From: Bacteroidota bacterium
Lineage (GTDB): Bacteria > Bacteroidota > Bacteroidia > Chitinophagales > Chitinophagaceae
Assembly (NCBI GenBank): GCA_023412975.1
Contig: JAEZRB010000239.1
Location: 1 to 5,317 of the forward strand
DNA: 5,317 nt
Reading direction: 5' to 3'
A program made the position numbers and the translations under genes. The first letter of the stretch is position 1; each line of letters starts with the position of its first letter. This document shows, piece after piece, positions 1 through 5,317 of the stretch. A model generated the notes under the pieces. The model was not told the DNA's origin and did not search any database. It saw nothing but the letters and a program-made list of their open reading frames with translations.

Positions 1-75
1 ATACTTTATTGTGGCCGGGTCTCGATAGCTATCAGGATGGGAAGGCGGTAAATGTTTAAACAGAAGTTCGTTCAC
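1..75 (-). CDS. possible 5' end of a further leftward gene (partial, unidentified)
   Basis: On the minus strand a GTG at 73-75 opens a frame that stays open for 25 codons to the window edge. It begins VNELLFKHLPPSHPDSYRDP. It would start 33 bases after the symporter stop, in the same frame as the symporter. A purine tract lies just upstream on the coding strand and contains AAGGAGG, about 12 bases before the GTG, which is rather far for a ribosome binding site. No terminator separates it from the symporter, so it could be the next gene of the cluster. I do not recognise the protein, and 25 codons are too few to prove coding. A competing reading on the plus strand, frame 3, ends at 59. This is a tentative call. 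Confidence 0.3.
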   Translation of the reverse strand, partial: MNELLFKHLPPSHPDSYRDPATIKY

Positions 76-108
76 CTTCCCTTCTTCCCTCCTTACCGTC
101 TTACCGGC

Positions 109-1854
109 CTATGCTTGTCCAGAAGTATTACTTTCCTTCCTCACAAAAACGGATTGCAATAACAGGCTAAAGAATAATACCCCAAATGCCCCAATGGGAT
201 TTAGCCAGAGGAAACCCATTTTGAATACACCAGTTCGTGTTAAAATAAATACGGTCAGCACCAGGATCTCAGCCAATACTGCCGCCCAGAACACAACATG
301 TCCGCTTCGGATATTCTTCAGAAAAAATGCTACAAGGAATACGCCCAGTATCACCCCATAAAACAGCGAGCCAAGCACATTCACCGCTTCGATCAGGCTA
401 TTGCCAATATTGTAAGTAAACATGGCCACCACGATACAGAATATTCCCCATCCAAGTGTGTACCATTTCGACCACCTGTATTCCTGTTCCCCGCTCTGCG
501 GCTTTTTACTAAATCGTTTATGAAAGTCAACCACGGTACTTGAAGCCAGGGAATTGATCGCCGCGGCAATGCTGCCCCAGGATGCCAGGAAGATGATCGC
601 GATCAGCAGTCCTACCAATCCCACCGGCAGGTGATCCACTACAAACCGTAGAAAAATATAGTTGGTATCGTTGTTATCGCCCTTAACTTCCTTGGTCTTG
701 ATCCATTCCTTCACTTTTGAACGCAGGCTGTCCGAGCTTGACTGTAGCGAACGCAGCTCTTCTATTTTTTGCTCCTGCAATGCCTCGTCTTTTGCATCCG
801 TCGCCGCTGAGAACGCAACAACAGTATTCTCTTTTTGCTGTGCGAGCAGATCATACTGCTGCTGTGCCAACGCAAATGAATCCTTATAAACCGAGTTTTC
901 CAGTTTGCGGACCTGTACGTCATTAAAAAATATCGGTGCCTTGTTGAACAGGTAAAATGTAAACACCAGTGCACCGATCAGCAGTATCAGGAATTGCATC
1001 GGCACTTTTACCAGCCCATTCATCAAAAGGCCGACGCGGCTTTCAGTTAAAGATTTTGCAGTGAGATAACGCCCAACCTGCGATTGATCAGCACCAAAAT
1101 AGGACAGCCCCAGAAACAGGCCCCCAATGATCCCGCTAAGCAGGTTGTACTGGTCGCTCCAGTTGAATTTCCCATTTTCAAAACCCGTGGTGATCACATT
1201 GAGTTTACCCATTTTACCGCTCACGGTTAGCGCGTCGGCAAAACTTACATTCTCAGGCAACATGTTGACGACCATATACCCGGCCAGGAACATACCGGTA
1301 AATATGATGGCCAGTTGTAATTGCTGTGTATAGGCCACCGCTTTGGCGCCACCAGTCATGGTGTAAATGATCAGCAGGCCGCCCATCAAAATGTTTGTGG
1401 TGTAAATATTCCAGCCCAGCAGTGATGAAAGAATGATGGAAGGTGCAAACACACTGATCCCGGTTGACAATCCACGCTGCAATAAAAAAAGAAAGGATGT
1501 CAGCGTTCTTGTTTTGCCATCGAAACGGGATTCCAGGAACTCATAGGCCGTATAAACCTTTAAACGATGAAATATGGGAACAAAAAATATACAGATAATC
1601 ACCATCGCCAGGGGCAACCCGAAATAATATTGCACAAAACGCATCCCATCCGTATAGGCCTGTCCCGGTGCTGAAAGAAAAGTGATGGCACTGGCCTGCG
1701 TACCCATAATGCTCAGCAATACCAGTCCCCAGGGTAAACTGCGGTTGGAAAGAAAATATCCATCAAGGTTGTGGGAAGTACGGCTCCTGTATAAACCGTA
1801 AACAATGATGGCAAGCAATGTTAGTACAAGTACTATCCAGTCGATTTGATTCAT
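109..1854 (-). CDS. sodium:solute symporter (SSS/SLC5 family) with a coiled-coil-like periplasmic insert
   Basis: An inner-membrane transporter of 581 residues with the LeuT-like SSS fold, expected to import a small solute with Na+. About 13 hydrophobic helices are visible, starting near residues 5, 41, 75, 117, 152, 179, 236, 284, 409, 464, 487, 519 and 548. Family signatures are GTQASAITFLSAPG (51-64), YTMTGGAKAVAYTQQLQ (164-180) and INSLASSTVVDF (433-444). The first, with YTDG at 67-70, resembles the NIS/SMVT/SMCT branch (SLC5A5/6/8) by my alignment from memory, but the substrate cannot be read from this. Residues about 305-398 form a polar, Gln/Glu/Lys/Ser-rich insert between two helices, lengthening the protein beyond a typical family member of about 500 residues. 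Two positions associated with Na+ handling look substituted: Q177 where Asp is usual, and G427 in the Na2 region. The ATG at 1852-1854 suits the first helix, beginning MNQIDWIVLV. It is the last certain gene of the leftward cluster, 52 bases after the 41-residue gene. Confidence 0.95.
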   Translation of the reverse strand: MNQIDWIVLVLTLLAIIVYGLYRSRTSHNLDGYFLSNRSLPWGLVLLSIMGTQASAITFLSAPGQAYTDGMRFVQYYFGLPLAMVIICIFFVPIFHRLKVYTAYEFLESRFDGKTRTLTSFLFLLQRGLSTGISVFAPSIILSSLLGWNIYTTNILMGGLLIIYTMTGGAKAVAYTQQLQLAIIFTGMFLAGYMVVNMLPENVSFADALTVSGKMGKLNVITTGFENGKFNWSDQYNLLSGIIGGLFLGLSYFGADQSQVGRYLTAKSLTESRVGLLMNGLVKVPMQFLILLIGALVFTFYLFNKAPIFFNDVQVRKLENSVYKDSFALAQQQYDLLAQQKENTVVAFSAATDAKDEALQEQKIEELRSLQSSSDSLRSKVKEWIKTKEVKGDNNDTNYIFLRFVVDHLPVGLVGLLIAIIFLASWGSIAAAINSLASSTVVDFHKRFSKKPQSGEQEYRWSKWYTLGWGIFCIVVAMFTYNIGNSLIEAVNVLGSLFYGVILGVFLVAFFLKNIRSGHVVFWAAVLAEILVLTVFILTRTGVFKMGFLWLNPIGAFGVLFFSLLLQSVFVRKESNTSGQA

Positions 1855-1860
1855 GTTCCA

Positions 1861-1877
1861 AATCCGCCTGGCGGATT
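1861..1877. repeat. perfect inverted repeat just upstream of the symporter start
   Basis: AATCCGCCTGGCGGATT is a perfect palindrome with 8-base arms around a single T. In the minus-strand transcript it can fold into a seven-pair GC-rich hairpin with a three-base loop, ending only six bases before the symporter ATG. It therefore covers the place where a ribosome binding site would lie. It is not followed by a T-run in either direction, so it is a poor intrinsic terminator. It may modulate symporter translation, stabilise an mRNA end, or be a copy of a dispersed genomic palindrome. The structure is seen directly; the role is inferred. Confidence 0.6.
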
Positions 1878-1906
1878 AATTAAAAATGATCGGGTCGCCT
1901 CGTTTC

Positions 1907-2032
1907 TCAACTAAATCGTTTTGTAAATAATGAAAACAAAATGATCAGTAACACCAGGAACAGGATGACAAACGCATACCAGGCATTCCAGGTCTTAAAA
2001 AATGGTATCTTATCGTTTTCTTTTTCGCTCAT
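1907..2032 (-). CDS. 41-residue single-pass membrane protein, possible symporter accessory subunit
   Basis: A short frame running from ATG (2030-2032) to TGA (1907-1909). The product begins with a polar segment MSEKENDK, followed by IPFFKTWNAWY with aromatic residues W15, W18 and Y19. One hydrophobic helix follows at about 20-36, and the tail is TKRFS. The start overlaps the stop of the upstream 59-residue gene in an ATGA junction, indicating translational coupling. The symporter begins 52 bases after its stop. Small membrane proteins precede SSS transporters elsewhere (YhdT before PanF, the DUF485 protein YjcH before ActP), so an accessory or stabilising role for the symporter is a reasonable inference. 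I see no sequence identity with those families. The frame, the membrane-protein composition and the overlap make it very likely a real gene; its function is unproven. Confidence 0.8.
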   Translation of the reverse strand: MSEKENDKIPFFKTWNAWYAFVILFLVLLIILFSLFTKRFS

Positions 2033-2208
2033 CTTTTTTTATTGCCTCGTGTCCAGCCGAGGAACACGATCACAAAACCAATGACAAGTCCAAGCAGTAT
2101 TCCAAACCGAACGTTCCTGATTAATTTTCCCAATATCACACCCAGGATAATAGCAAAAATAAGTCCCAGCTCTGCCCTTCTTATACCTGTCTTCTTGGTT
2201 TCACTCAT
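2029..2208 (-). CDS. 59-residue two-helix membrane protein with glycine zipper
   Basis: A frame from ATG (2206-2208) to TGA (2029-2031), with an in-frame TAG shortly upstream that limits the start. The N-terminus is polar and basic (MSETKKTGIRR). Two hydrophobic segments follow at about 14-27 and 36-52, joined by a short basic loop (KLIRNVR, 28-34), and the tail is basic (RGNKKR). By the positive-inside rule the hairpin is hard to orient because both ends and the loop are basic. Helix two has glycines at 36, 40 and 44, a GxxxGxxxG glycine zipper. Helix one has G23 and G27. This suggests tight helix packing or oligomerisation. The layout resembles AtpZ/AtpI-like small membrane proteins, but the context is not an ATP synthase operon. 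It lies 54 bases after the PIG-L stop and overlaps the next gene by four bases. No Shine-Dalgarno is visible. Function unknown. Confidence 0.8.
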   Translation of the reverse strand: MSETKKTGIRRAELGLIFAIILGVILGKLIRNVRFGILLGLVIGFVIVFLGWTRGNKKR

Positions 2209-2262
2209 ATTTTCAATGCAATTCTATAAACCCCAAATTCACGTAATATGCTTAGGCTGATT

Positions 2263-4743
2263 TTAACGGCGGCTATTCAACGCGATCAAATTAGCCAGCA
2301 GCCGGTAAGCACCAGTCACACCCGCCGGCAATTGCCTGAAAAACACAAGCCCGGTATAGGTAAAATAGCCTTCCCCATATTTCGCGGTGATCAGGCTACC
2401 CGCGTGTTGCTCTTCATCCGCATCAGCCATGGACAATATAGTTTCAAACTTATGTTCCTGTTCGGAAGCATGATAAATACTGCGCTCCTGTACCCAGCCC
2501 TTGAAATCGGCGGCAGTGATCTTATTGGGAAAATTCAGGACCGGGTGTGCCGGGTCTAAAAATGTAACGGCTGCATTTTCATCCGTTACCCTCGTCCTGC
2601 CAATTGTAAAATCGTAAGGCCCGATCCGACTTTTAATAGAGCTGATAAAATTGCTGGTATTATACTGAACGATATAATTGCCTCCATTGTACACGTACTG
2701 CATCAGTTTGTCGTAATATTTACTCATCCAGTCGTTTGTATTGTAGGGCCGTACTCCTGCAATAATTTCATCAAACTGGCCGAGGGTATTCCGTGAAAGC
2801 TCTTTCTCCGTCAACAAAGTAACTTCATAACCCATTTGTTCCAGGGCTTCAGGTACTTTATCTCCCGCACCAATGATATAGCCGATCTTTTTATTGGCGG
2901 TTTTCAGGTCAATCGATTTTACGGTGAGTGCAGCTTCTTTGAAATAGGTGATCGCGGGAATATGATCATAATTGATCGATCTTAAGATAGCACCACCATG
3001 CCGGGAATCAGAGGCGGTATTTAACCGGTACACTTTCGCCTCGAGATCTTTCTCCGCAAGACTTACACTGTGCGCATTGTTTTTTTCAAGGTGTAGAGCA
3101 CCGAATAATTTCGGAATGGTATCAAGTCCTCTGAAAGACGCCTGCGATACTTGCGGTGGATTGGGAATTTTTACTTCTTTATTGGCAACAAATGATATCT
3201 CAACAGGTTTGTTCCTTCCACTCTTGATATAAATGGGGTTAAAATCCCTGAAGGTTACAACTGGTATCACGGCAACAGGCTGGTAAACTTCGCCTTTTAC
3301 AGGATCGGTAAATTTATATTGTACGGATCTTGAAAATTTAAATGTTTCGCCCGCAATCCTCACTTCAAACCATACTTCAAAAGCTCGGTCCACATCAGGC
3401 TGACCGATCTGCAACGGATCGTTTACATTAAAGTGACCTTCATTCATGGCCTGCTTCAGCCAGTAGGGCTGCGTAACTGGTGTGCTTTCGGGAATGAAGA
3501 TCGTTTTGGAAAAATTAAAATTTTTATTCCCTGGAAGTGAATGATGCATGCTTGTATCAAAACCATTCAGGTTTAATTTTTCAAGTACTACGTCGGCACC
3601 GAGGCGATTATTTAGTGAAAAATTTATTCGGAGTGAATCTGTTTGAACCGCATATTGAACAGATGTAGTAGCATCCATAAAAAGACCACTGCATTGCGCG
3701 ATCAAAGTCTTTACTTCCGAAAGCTTTTGTTGTTTCCAATAGCTTTCGGGCAATTGCGAGAGGCGCTTATATAATTGCACCAGGCCGGGTACTGATTTTT
3801 CAGGATGCGCGAGATCGAAAGATGAAATCAGTTCATTCACGACTTTTTCTATCGCTTCTCCACCCGGTACTCTTTTCCAGCTTAGCTCCACACCATCCAT
3901 CAGGTCTTTCCCCGGCTCGTCTCCCCCTGTTGTTTTAAAACTCTCGAAAGATTCACCTCTTAAAGCAGGCATACCGAAGCCCTGGCTTTTGTGTTGGCTA
4001 CGGCTCTCGGCCGCTATCTCGCCATAACTTTTTCCAAGTAATGGATTGTATCCGCCCACATCTACCCTGAACTGGTCGGGCGAAATGGTATTATTGCCAC
4101 CGAAATTGAATGTATTCCAAAGTATTCTTTTTGCCTGCCAGGTTTGAACATGTTTTAATTGTTCCGGAAAACGCTTTGGATCTGCAGCCGCGCTAAAAGC
4201 TTCATTAGCTAATATTGCAGAGCCGGTATGATGTCCATGTCCGCCTTCTCCCGTAGTGGGAAACCGGGTGATGATAATATCGGGTTGGAATTTACGGATC
4301 ACCCAGACCACATCGCTTAAGATTTTCTCCTTATTCCATTTGCTAAAAGTTTCTTCCGGTGTTTTTGAATAACCAAAATCAAAGGCGCGCGAAAAAAACT
4401 GCTCACCACCATCAATTCTTCTTGCTGCCAGCAATTCCTGCGTGCGGATCAATCCCAGCTCGATGCCCTGTTCATCGCCGATCAGGTTTTGCCCGCCATC
4501 TCCTCTTGTCAGTGAAAGATAACCGGTGCGGTATAATTTTTCTTTGGAAAAATAAGTGATCAGCCTGGTGTTTTCATCGTCGGGGTGCGCGGCAACATAT
4601 AATACAGAACCCAGTACATTTAATTTTCGCAGCGCCAGGTGAATATCTGCCGATGACCAGCTATTCGGAGGTTGAGCAAGCAGTTGATTTGATAGCCCCG
4701 TGAGCAATTGGCAAAATGCAAAAAGCAGCAGGATTTTTTTCAT
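2263..4743 (-). CDS. secreted PIG-L/LmbE family deacetylase with C-terminal GATase/ThuA-like domain
   Basis: A protein of 826 residues from the ATG at 4741-4743. A TTG one codon earlier (4744-4746) could also start it, but ATG is preferred. Residues 1-23 form a Sec signal peptide (MKKILLLFA core, LLA before Q24), so the enzyme acts outside the cytoplasm. The LmbE-like domain spans about 35-260. It has the metal motif AHPDDE at 52-57 (H53 and D56 as zinc ligands, D55 as probable general base) and GHGHH at 168-172, where H172 matches the third zinc ligand by comparison with MshB. The family hydrolyses N-acetyl groups of sugar-like or amide substrates. Residues about 300-617 are a linker or beta-rich region I cannot assign. 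Residues about 618-826 look like a class I GATase/ThuA-like alpha/beta domain (IGYIIGAGDKVPEAL, FDEIIAGVRPYNT, YVYNGGNYIVQYN). It is the first gene of the leftward cluster. At over 800 residues it is far larger than BshB- or MshB-type enzymes, so a role in bacillithiol synthesis is unlikely. The true substrate is unknown. Confidence 0.93.
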   Translation of the reverse strand: MKKILLLFAFCQLLTGLSNQLLAQPPNSWSSADIHLALRKLNVLGSVLYVAAHPDDENTRLITYFSKEKLYRTGYLSLTRGDGGQNLIGDEQGIELGLIRTQELLAARRIDGGEQFFSRAFDFGYSKTPEETFSKWNKEKILSDVVWVIRKFQPDIIITRFPTTGEGGHGHHTGSAILANEAFSAAADPKRFPEQLKHVQTWQAKRILWNTFNFGGNNTISPDQFRVDVGGYNPLLGKSYGEIAAESRSQHKSQGFGMPALRGESFESFKTTGGDEPGKDLMDGVELSWKRVPGGEAIEKVVNELISSFDLAHPEKSVPGLVQLYKRLSQLPESYWKQQKLSEVKTLIAQCSGLFMDATTSVQYAVQTDSLRINFSLNNRLGADVVLEKLNLNGFDTSMHHSLPGNKNFNFSKTIFIPESTPVTQPYWLKQAMNEGHFNVNDPLQIGQPDVDRAFEVWFEVRIAGETFKFSRSVQYKFTDPVKGEVYQPVAVIPVVTFRDFNPIYIKSGRNKPVEISFVANKEVKIPNPPQVSQASFRGLDTIPKLFGALHLEKNNAHSVSLAEKDLEAKVYRLNTASDSRHGGAILRSINYDHIPAITYFKEAALTVKSIDLKTANKKIGYIIGAGDKVPEALEQMGYEVTLLTEKELSRNTLGQFDEIIAGVRPYNTNDWMSKYYDKLMQYVYNGGNYIVQYNTSNFISSIKSRIGPYDFTIGRTRVTDENAAVTFLDPAHPVLNFPNKITAADFKGWVQERSIYHASEQEHKFETILSMADADEEQHAGSLITAKYGEGYFTYTGLVFFRQLPAGVTGAYRLLANLIALNSRR

Positions 4744-4760
4744 CAAGGCAATTTATTTGG

Positions 4761-4768
4761 CGAATATA
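4761..4768 (-). promoter_or_regulatory. candidate -7 element for the PIG-L cluster
   Basis: On the minus strand this reads TATATTCG, matching five of the six fixed positions of the Bacteroidota consensus TAnnTTTG. It would place the transcript start roughly 10 bases before the PIG-L ATG. The expected TTTG at about -33 is only hinted at (GTTC about 20 bases upstream). In A/T-rich DNA such matches arise by chance, so this is a suggestion. Confidence 0.25.
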
Positions 4769-4799
4769 AAGTATGATGCCAATTGAACAGATCATTCAT

Positions 4800-4812
4800 C
4801 CATTTAAAATGG
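4800..4812. promoter_or_regulatory. symmetric operator-like element
   Basis: CCATTTAAAATGG is a perfect inverted repeat with 6-base arms around one central A. It lies in the divergent intergenic region, 7 bases upstream of the candidate ggt -7 element and about 30 bases upstream of the candidate PIG-L one. A position between two divergent promoters would suit a dimeric regulator, but no regulator gene is in the window and the element is A/T-rich. The symmetry is seen; binding is speculative. Confidence 0.3.
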
Positions 4813-4819
4813 TATAAGT

Positions 4820-4827
4820 TAACTTTC
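4820..4827 (+). promoter_or_regulatory. candidate -7 element for the gamma-glutamyltransferase gene
   Basis: TAACTTTC matches five of the six fixed positions of TAnnTTTG and lies 20 bases before the ATG at 4848, a plausible distance for a short leader. No good TTTG is found at the matching -33 position. It overlaps the 10-base palindrome AAGTTAACTT. Low certainty. Confidence 0.3.
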
Positions 4828-4847
4828 TGCAAATTTTTTAACAAAAC

Positions 4848-5317
4848 ATGAATAAGATTATCCCATTTGCATTGTTGACACTGTTATTATTTGCTTGCAA
4901 AAATTCTCAAAAAACTGCCGATACCGGTTTCGATCCCTTTCAATATTCTATCCAGAAAAAAGTGATGGCTGAGAACGGTGCGGTGGTATCGGCTCATCCC
5001 CTCGCCAGCAGCGCAGGCCTCGAAATTCTAAAACAGGGTGGCAATGCCATCGATGCAGCGATCGCCACACAACTGGCACTGGCCGTGGTTTATCCCAACG
5101 CCGGTAACCTGGGCGGTGGTGGTTTCATGGTAGCACACCTCGCTGATACCAGCCTGGGTGATGATCGTGAGATCGCGATCGACTATCGTGAGATGGCGCC
5201 GGGCAAAGCGCATAAGGATATGTATATCGATTCTACTGGTGAAGCAAGAACAGACAAAAGCCAGGATGGACATCTCTCGAGTGGTGTACCGGGAACAGTT
5301 GCCGGTCTGTTTGCAGC
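4848..5317 (+). CDS. ggt: gamma-glutamyltransferase, lipoprotein (3' end beyond window)
   Basis: The first 156 residues of a gamma-glutamyltransferase (EC 2.3.2.2 / 3.4.19.13), an N-terminal nucleophile enzyme that cleaves or transfers the gamma-glutamyl group of glutathione and related peptides. Residues 1-16 form a signal peptide ending in the lipobox LFAC with C17. Lys, not Asp, follows the cysteine, so an outer-membrane or periplasm-facing lipoprotein is likely. Family blocks are clear: ILKQGGNAIDAAIA (60-73), PNAGNLGGGGFM (83-94), IDYREMAPGKA (111-121) with R114, the counterpart of the E. coli glutamate-binding arginine, and HLSSGVPGTVAGLF (142-155). The frame is open to the window end. 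The autoprocessing Thr nucleophile lies in the missing part, so activity cannot be judged. Full enzymes are about 550-580 residues. The ATG is the only start that gives the whole signal peptide. It is divergent from the PIG-L cluster. Confidence 0.95.
   Translation, partial: MNKIIPFALLTLLLFACKNSQKTADTGFDPFQYSIQKKVMAENGAVVSAHPLASSAGLEILKQGGNAIDAAIATQLALAVVYPNAGNLGGGGFMVAHLADTSLGDDREIAIDYREMAPGKAHKDMYIDSTGEARTDKSQDGHLSSGVPGTVAGLFA

Larger units (their letters stand above)
4744..4847. promoter_or_regulatory. divergent intergenic region between PIG-L cluster and ggt
   Basis: This 104-base A/T-rich gap separates two genes that start in opposite directions, so it must hold both promoters unless transcription enters from elsewhere. 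It contains weak matches to the Bacteroidota TAnnTTTG -7 element on each strand and a symmetric 13-base element at 4800-4812, each listed separately. It also holds a perfect 10-base palindrome, AAGTTAACTT, at 4816-4825. No Shine-Dalgarno sequence precedes either start codon, which is usual for this phylum. Confidence 0.7.

Noticed and set aside
24..33. GATAGCTATC palindrome as a terminator after the symporter
   Set aside because: The self-complementary 10-mer has no loop and no following T-run, and it sits inside both candidate reading frames of this edge.
3..59. Plus-strand frame ending in TAA at 57-59, as the end of a convergent gene
   Set aside because: Only 18 codons, unrecognised, and no terminator lies between it and the convergent symporter end. 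It remains a rival to the leftward partial gene but is not supported enough to list.
298..543. Plus-strand frame of 81 codons within the symporter
   Set aside because: Antisense shadow of transmembrane helices with no independent support.
2231..2262. Promoter between the PIG-L gene and the 59-residue gene
   Set aside because: A TAGAATTG-like match exists, but the nearby TTTG is too close to be its -33 partner. Co-transcription with the PIG-L gene is simpler.
2248..2559. Plus-strand frame of 103 codons over the end of the PIG-L gene
   Set aside because: Antisense to the well-supported C-terminal domain, with no recognisable protein features.
4744..4746. TTG as the start of the PIG-L gene, one codon before the ATG
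   Set aside because: The ATG at 4741-4743 gives the same signal peptide, and ATG starts are far more usual. The difference is one residue.
5028..5273. Minus-strand frame of 81 codons
   Set aside because: It lies wholly inside the gamma-glutamyltransferase gene, whose protein matches family motifs throughout. The reverse frame shows no domain-like features.

Overview
The window looks like chromosomal DNA from a Bacteroidota bacterium, perhaps a Chitinophagaceae-like member. This rests on protein style: a secreted PIG-L protein of more than 800 residues, a long SSS symporter of the kind common in that phylum, a lipoprotein gamma-glutamyltransferase, and A/T-rich start regions mostly lacking Shine-Dalgarno sequences. 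The exact taxon is inferred, not shown.

Layout. A divergent intergenic region (4744-4847) separates two transcription units. Leftward on the minus strand runs a compact cluster. It begins with a secreted PIG-L/LmbE-type deacetylase that carries a C-terminal GATase/ThuA-like domain (2263-4743). Next comes a 59-residue two-helix membrane protein (2029-2208), then a 41-residue single-helix membrane protein (1907-2032) that overlaps it by an ATGA junction. The cluster ends with a 581-residue sodium:solute symporter (109-1854). The two small genes are short and easily missed, but both are clean reading frames in a tight same-strand arrangement. Past the symporter, bases 1-75 may hold the start of one more leftward gene, but this is weak. 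Rightward, 4848 to the window end encodes the first 156 residues of a gamma-glutamyltransferase with a lipoprotein signal.

How the genes may work together. The PIG-L enzyme has a signal peptide and the intact zinc motif, so it probably acts outside the cytoplasm on an N-acetylated, sugar-like or amide substrate. The symporter could import a product. The 41-residue protein directly precedes the symporter gene, recalling the YhdT-PanF and YjcH-ActP pairs, in which a small membrane protein precedes an SSS transporter. It may therefore be an accessory subunit. The substrate is unknown. The gamma-glutamyltransferase is transcribed away from the cluster, and a functional link to it is not shown.

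There is no RNA gene, CRISPR array, insertion sequence or convincing intrinsic terminator. No stretch over 300 bases lacks a gene.
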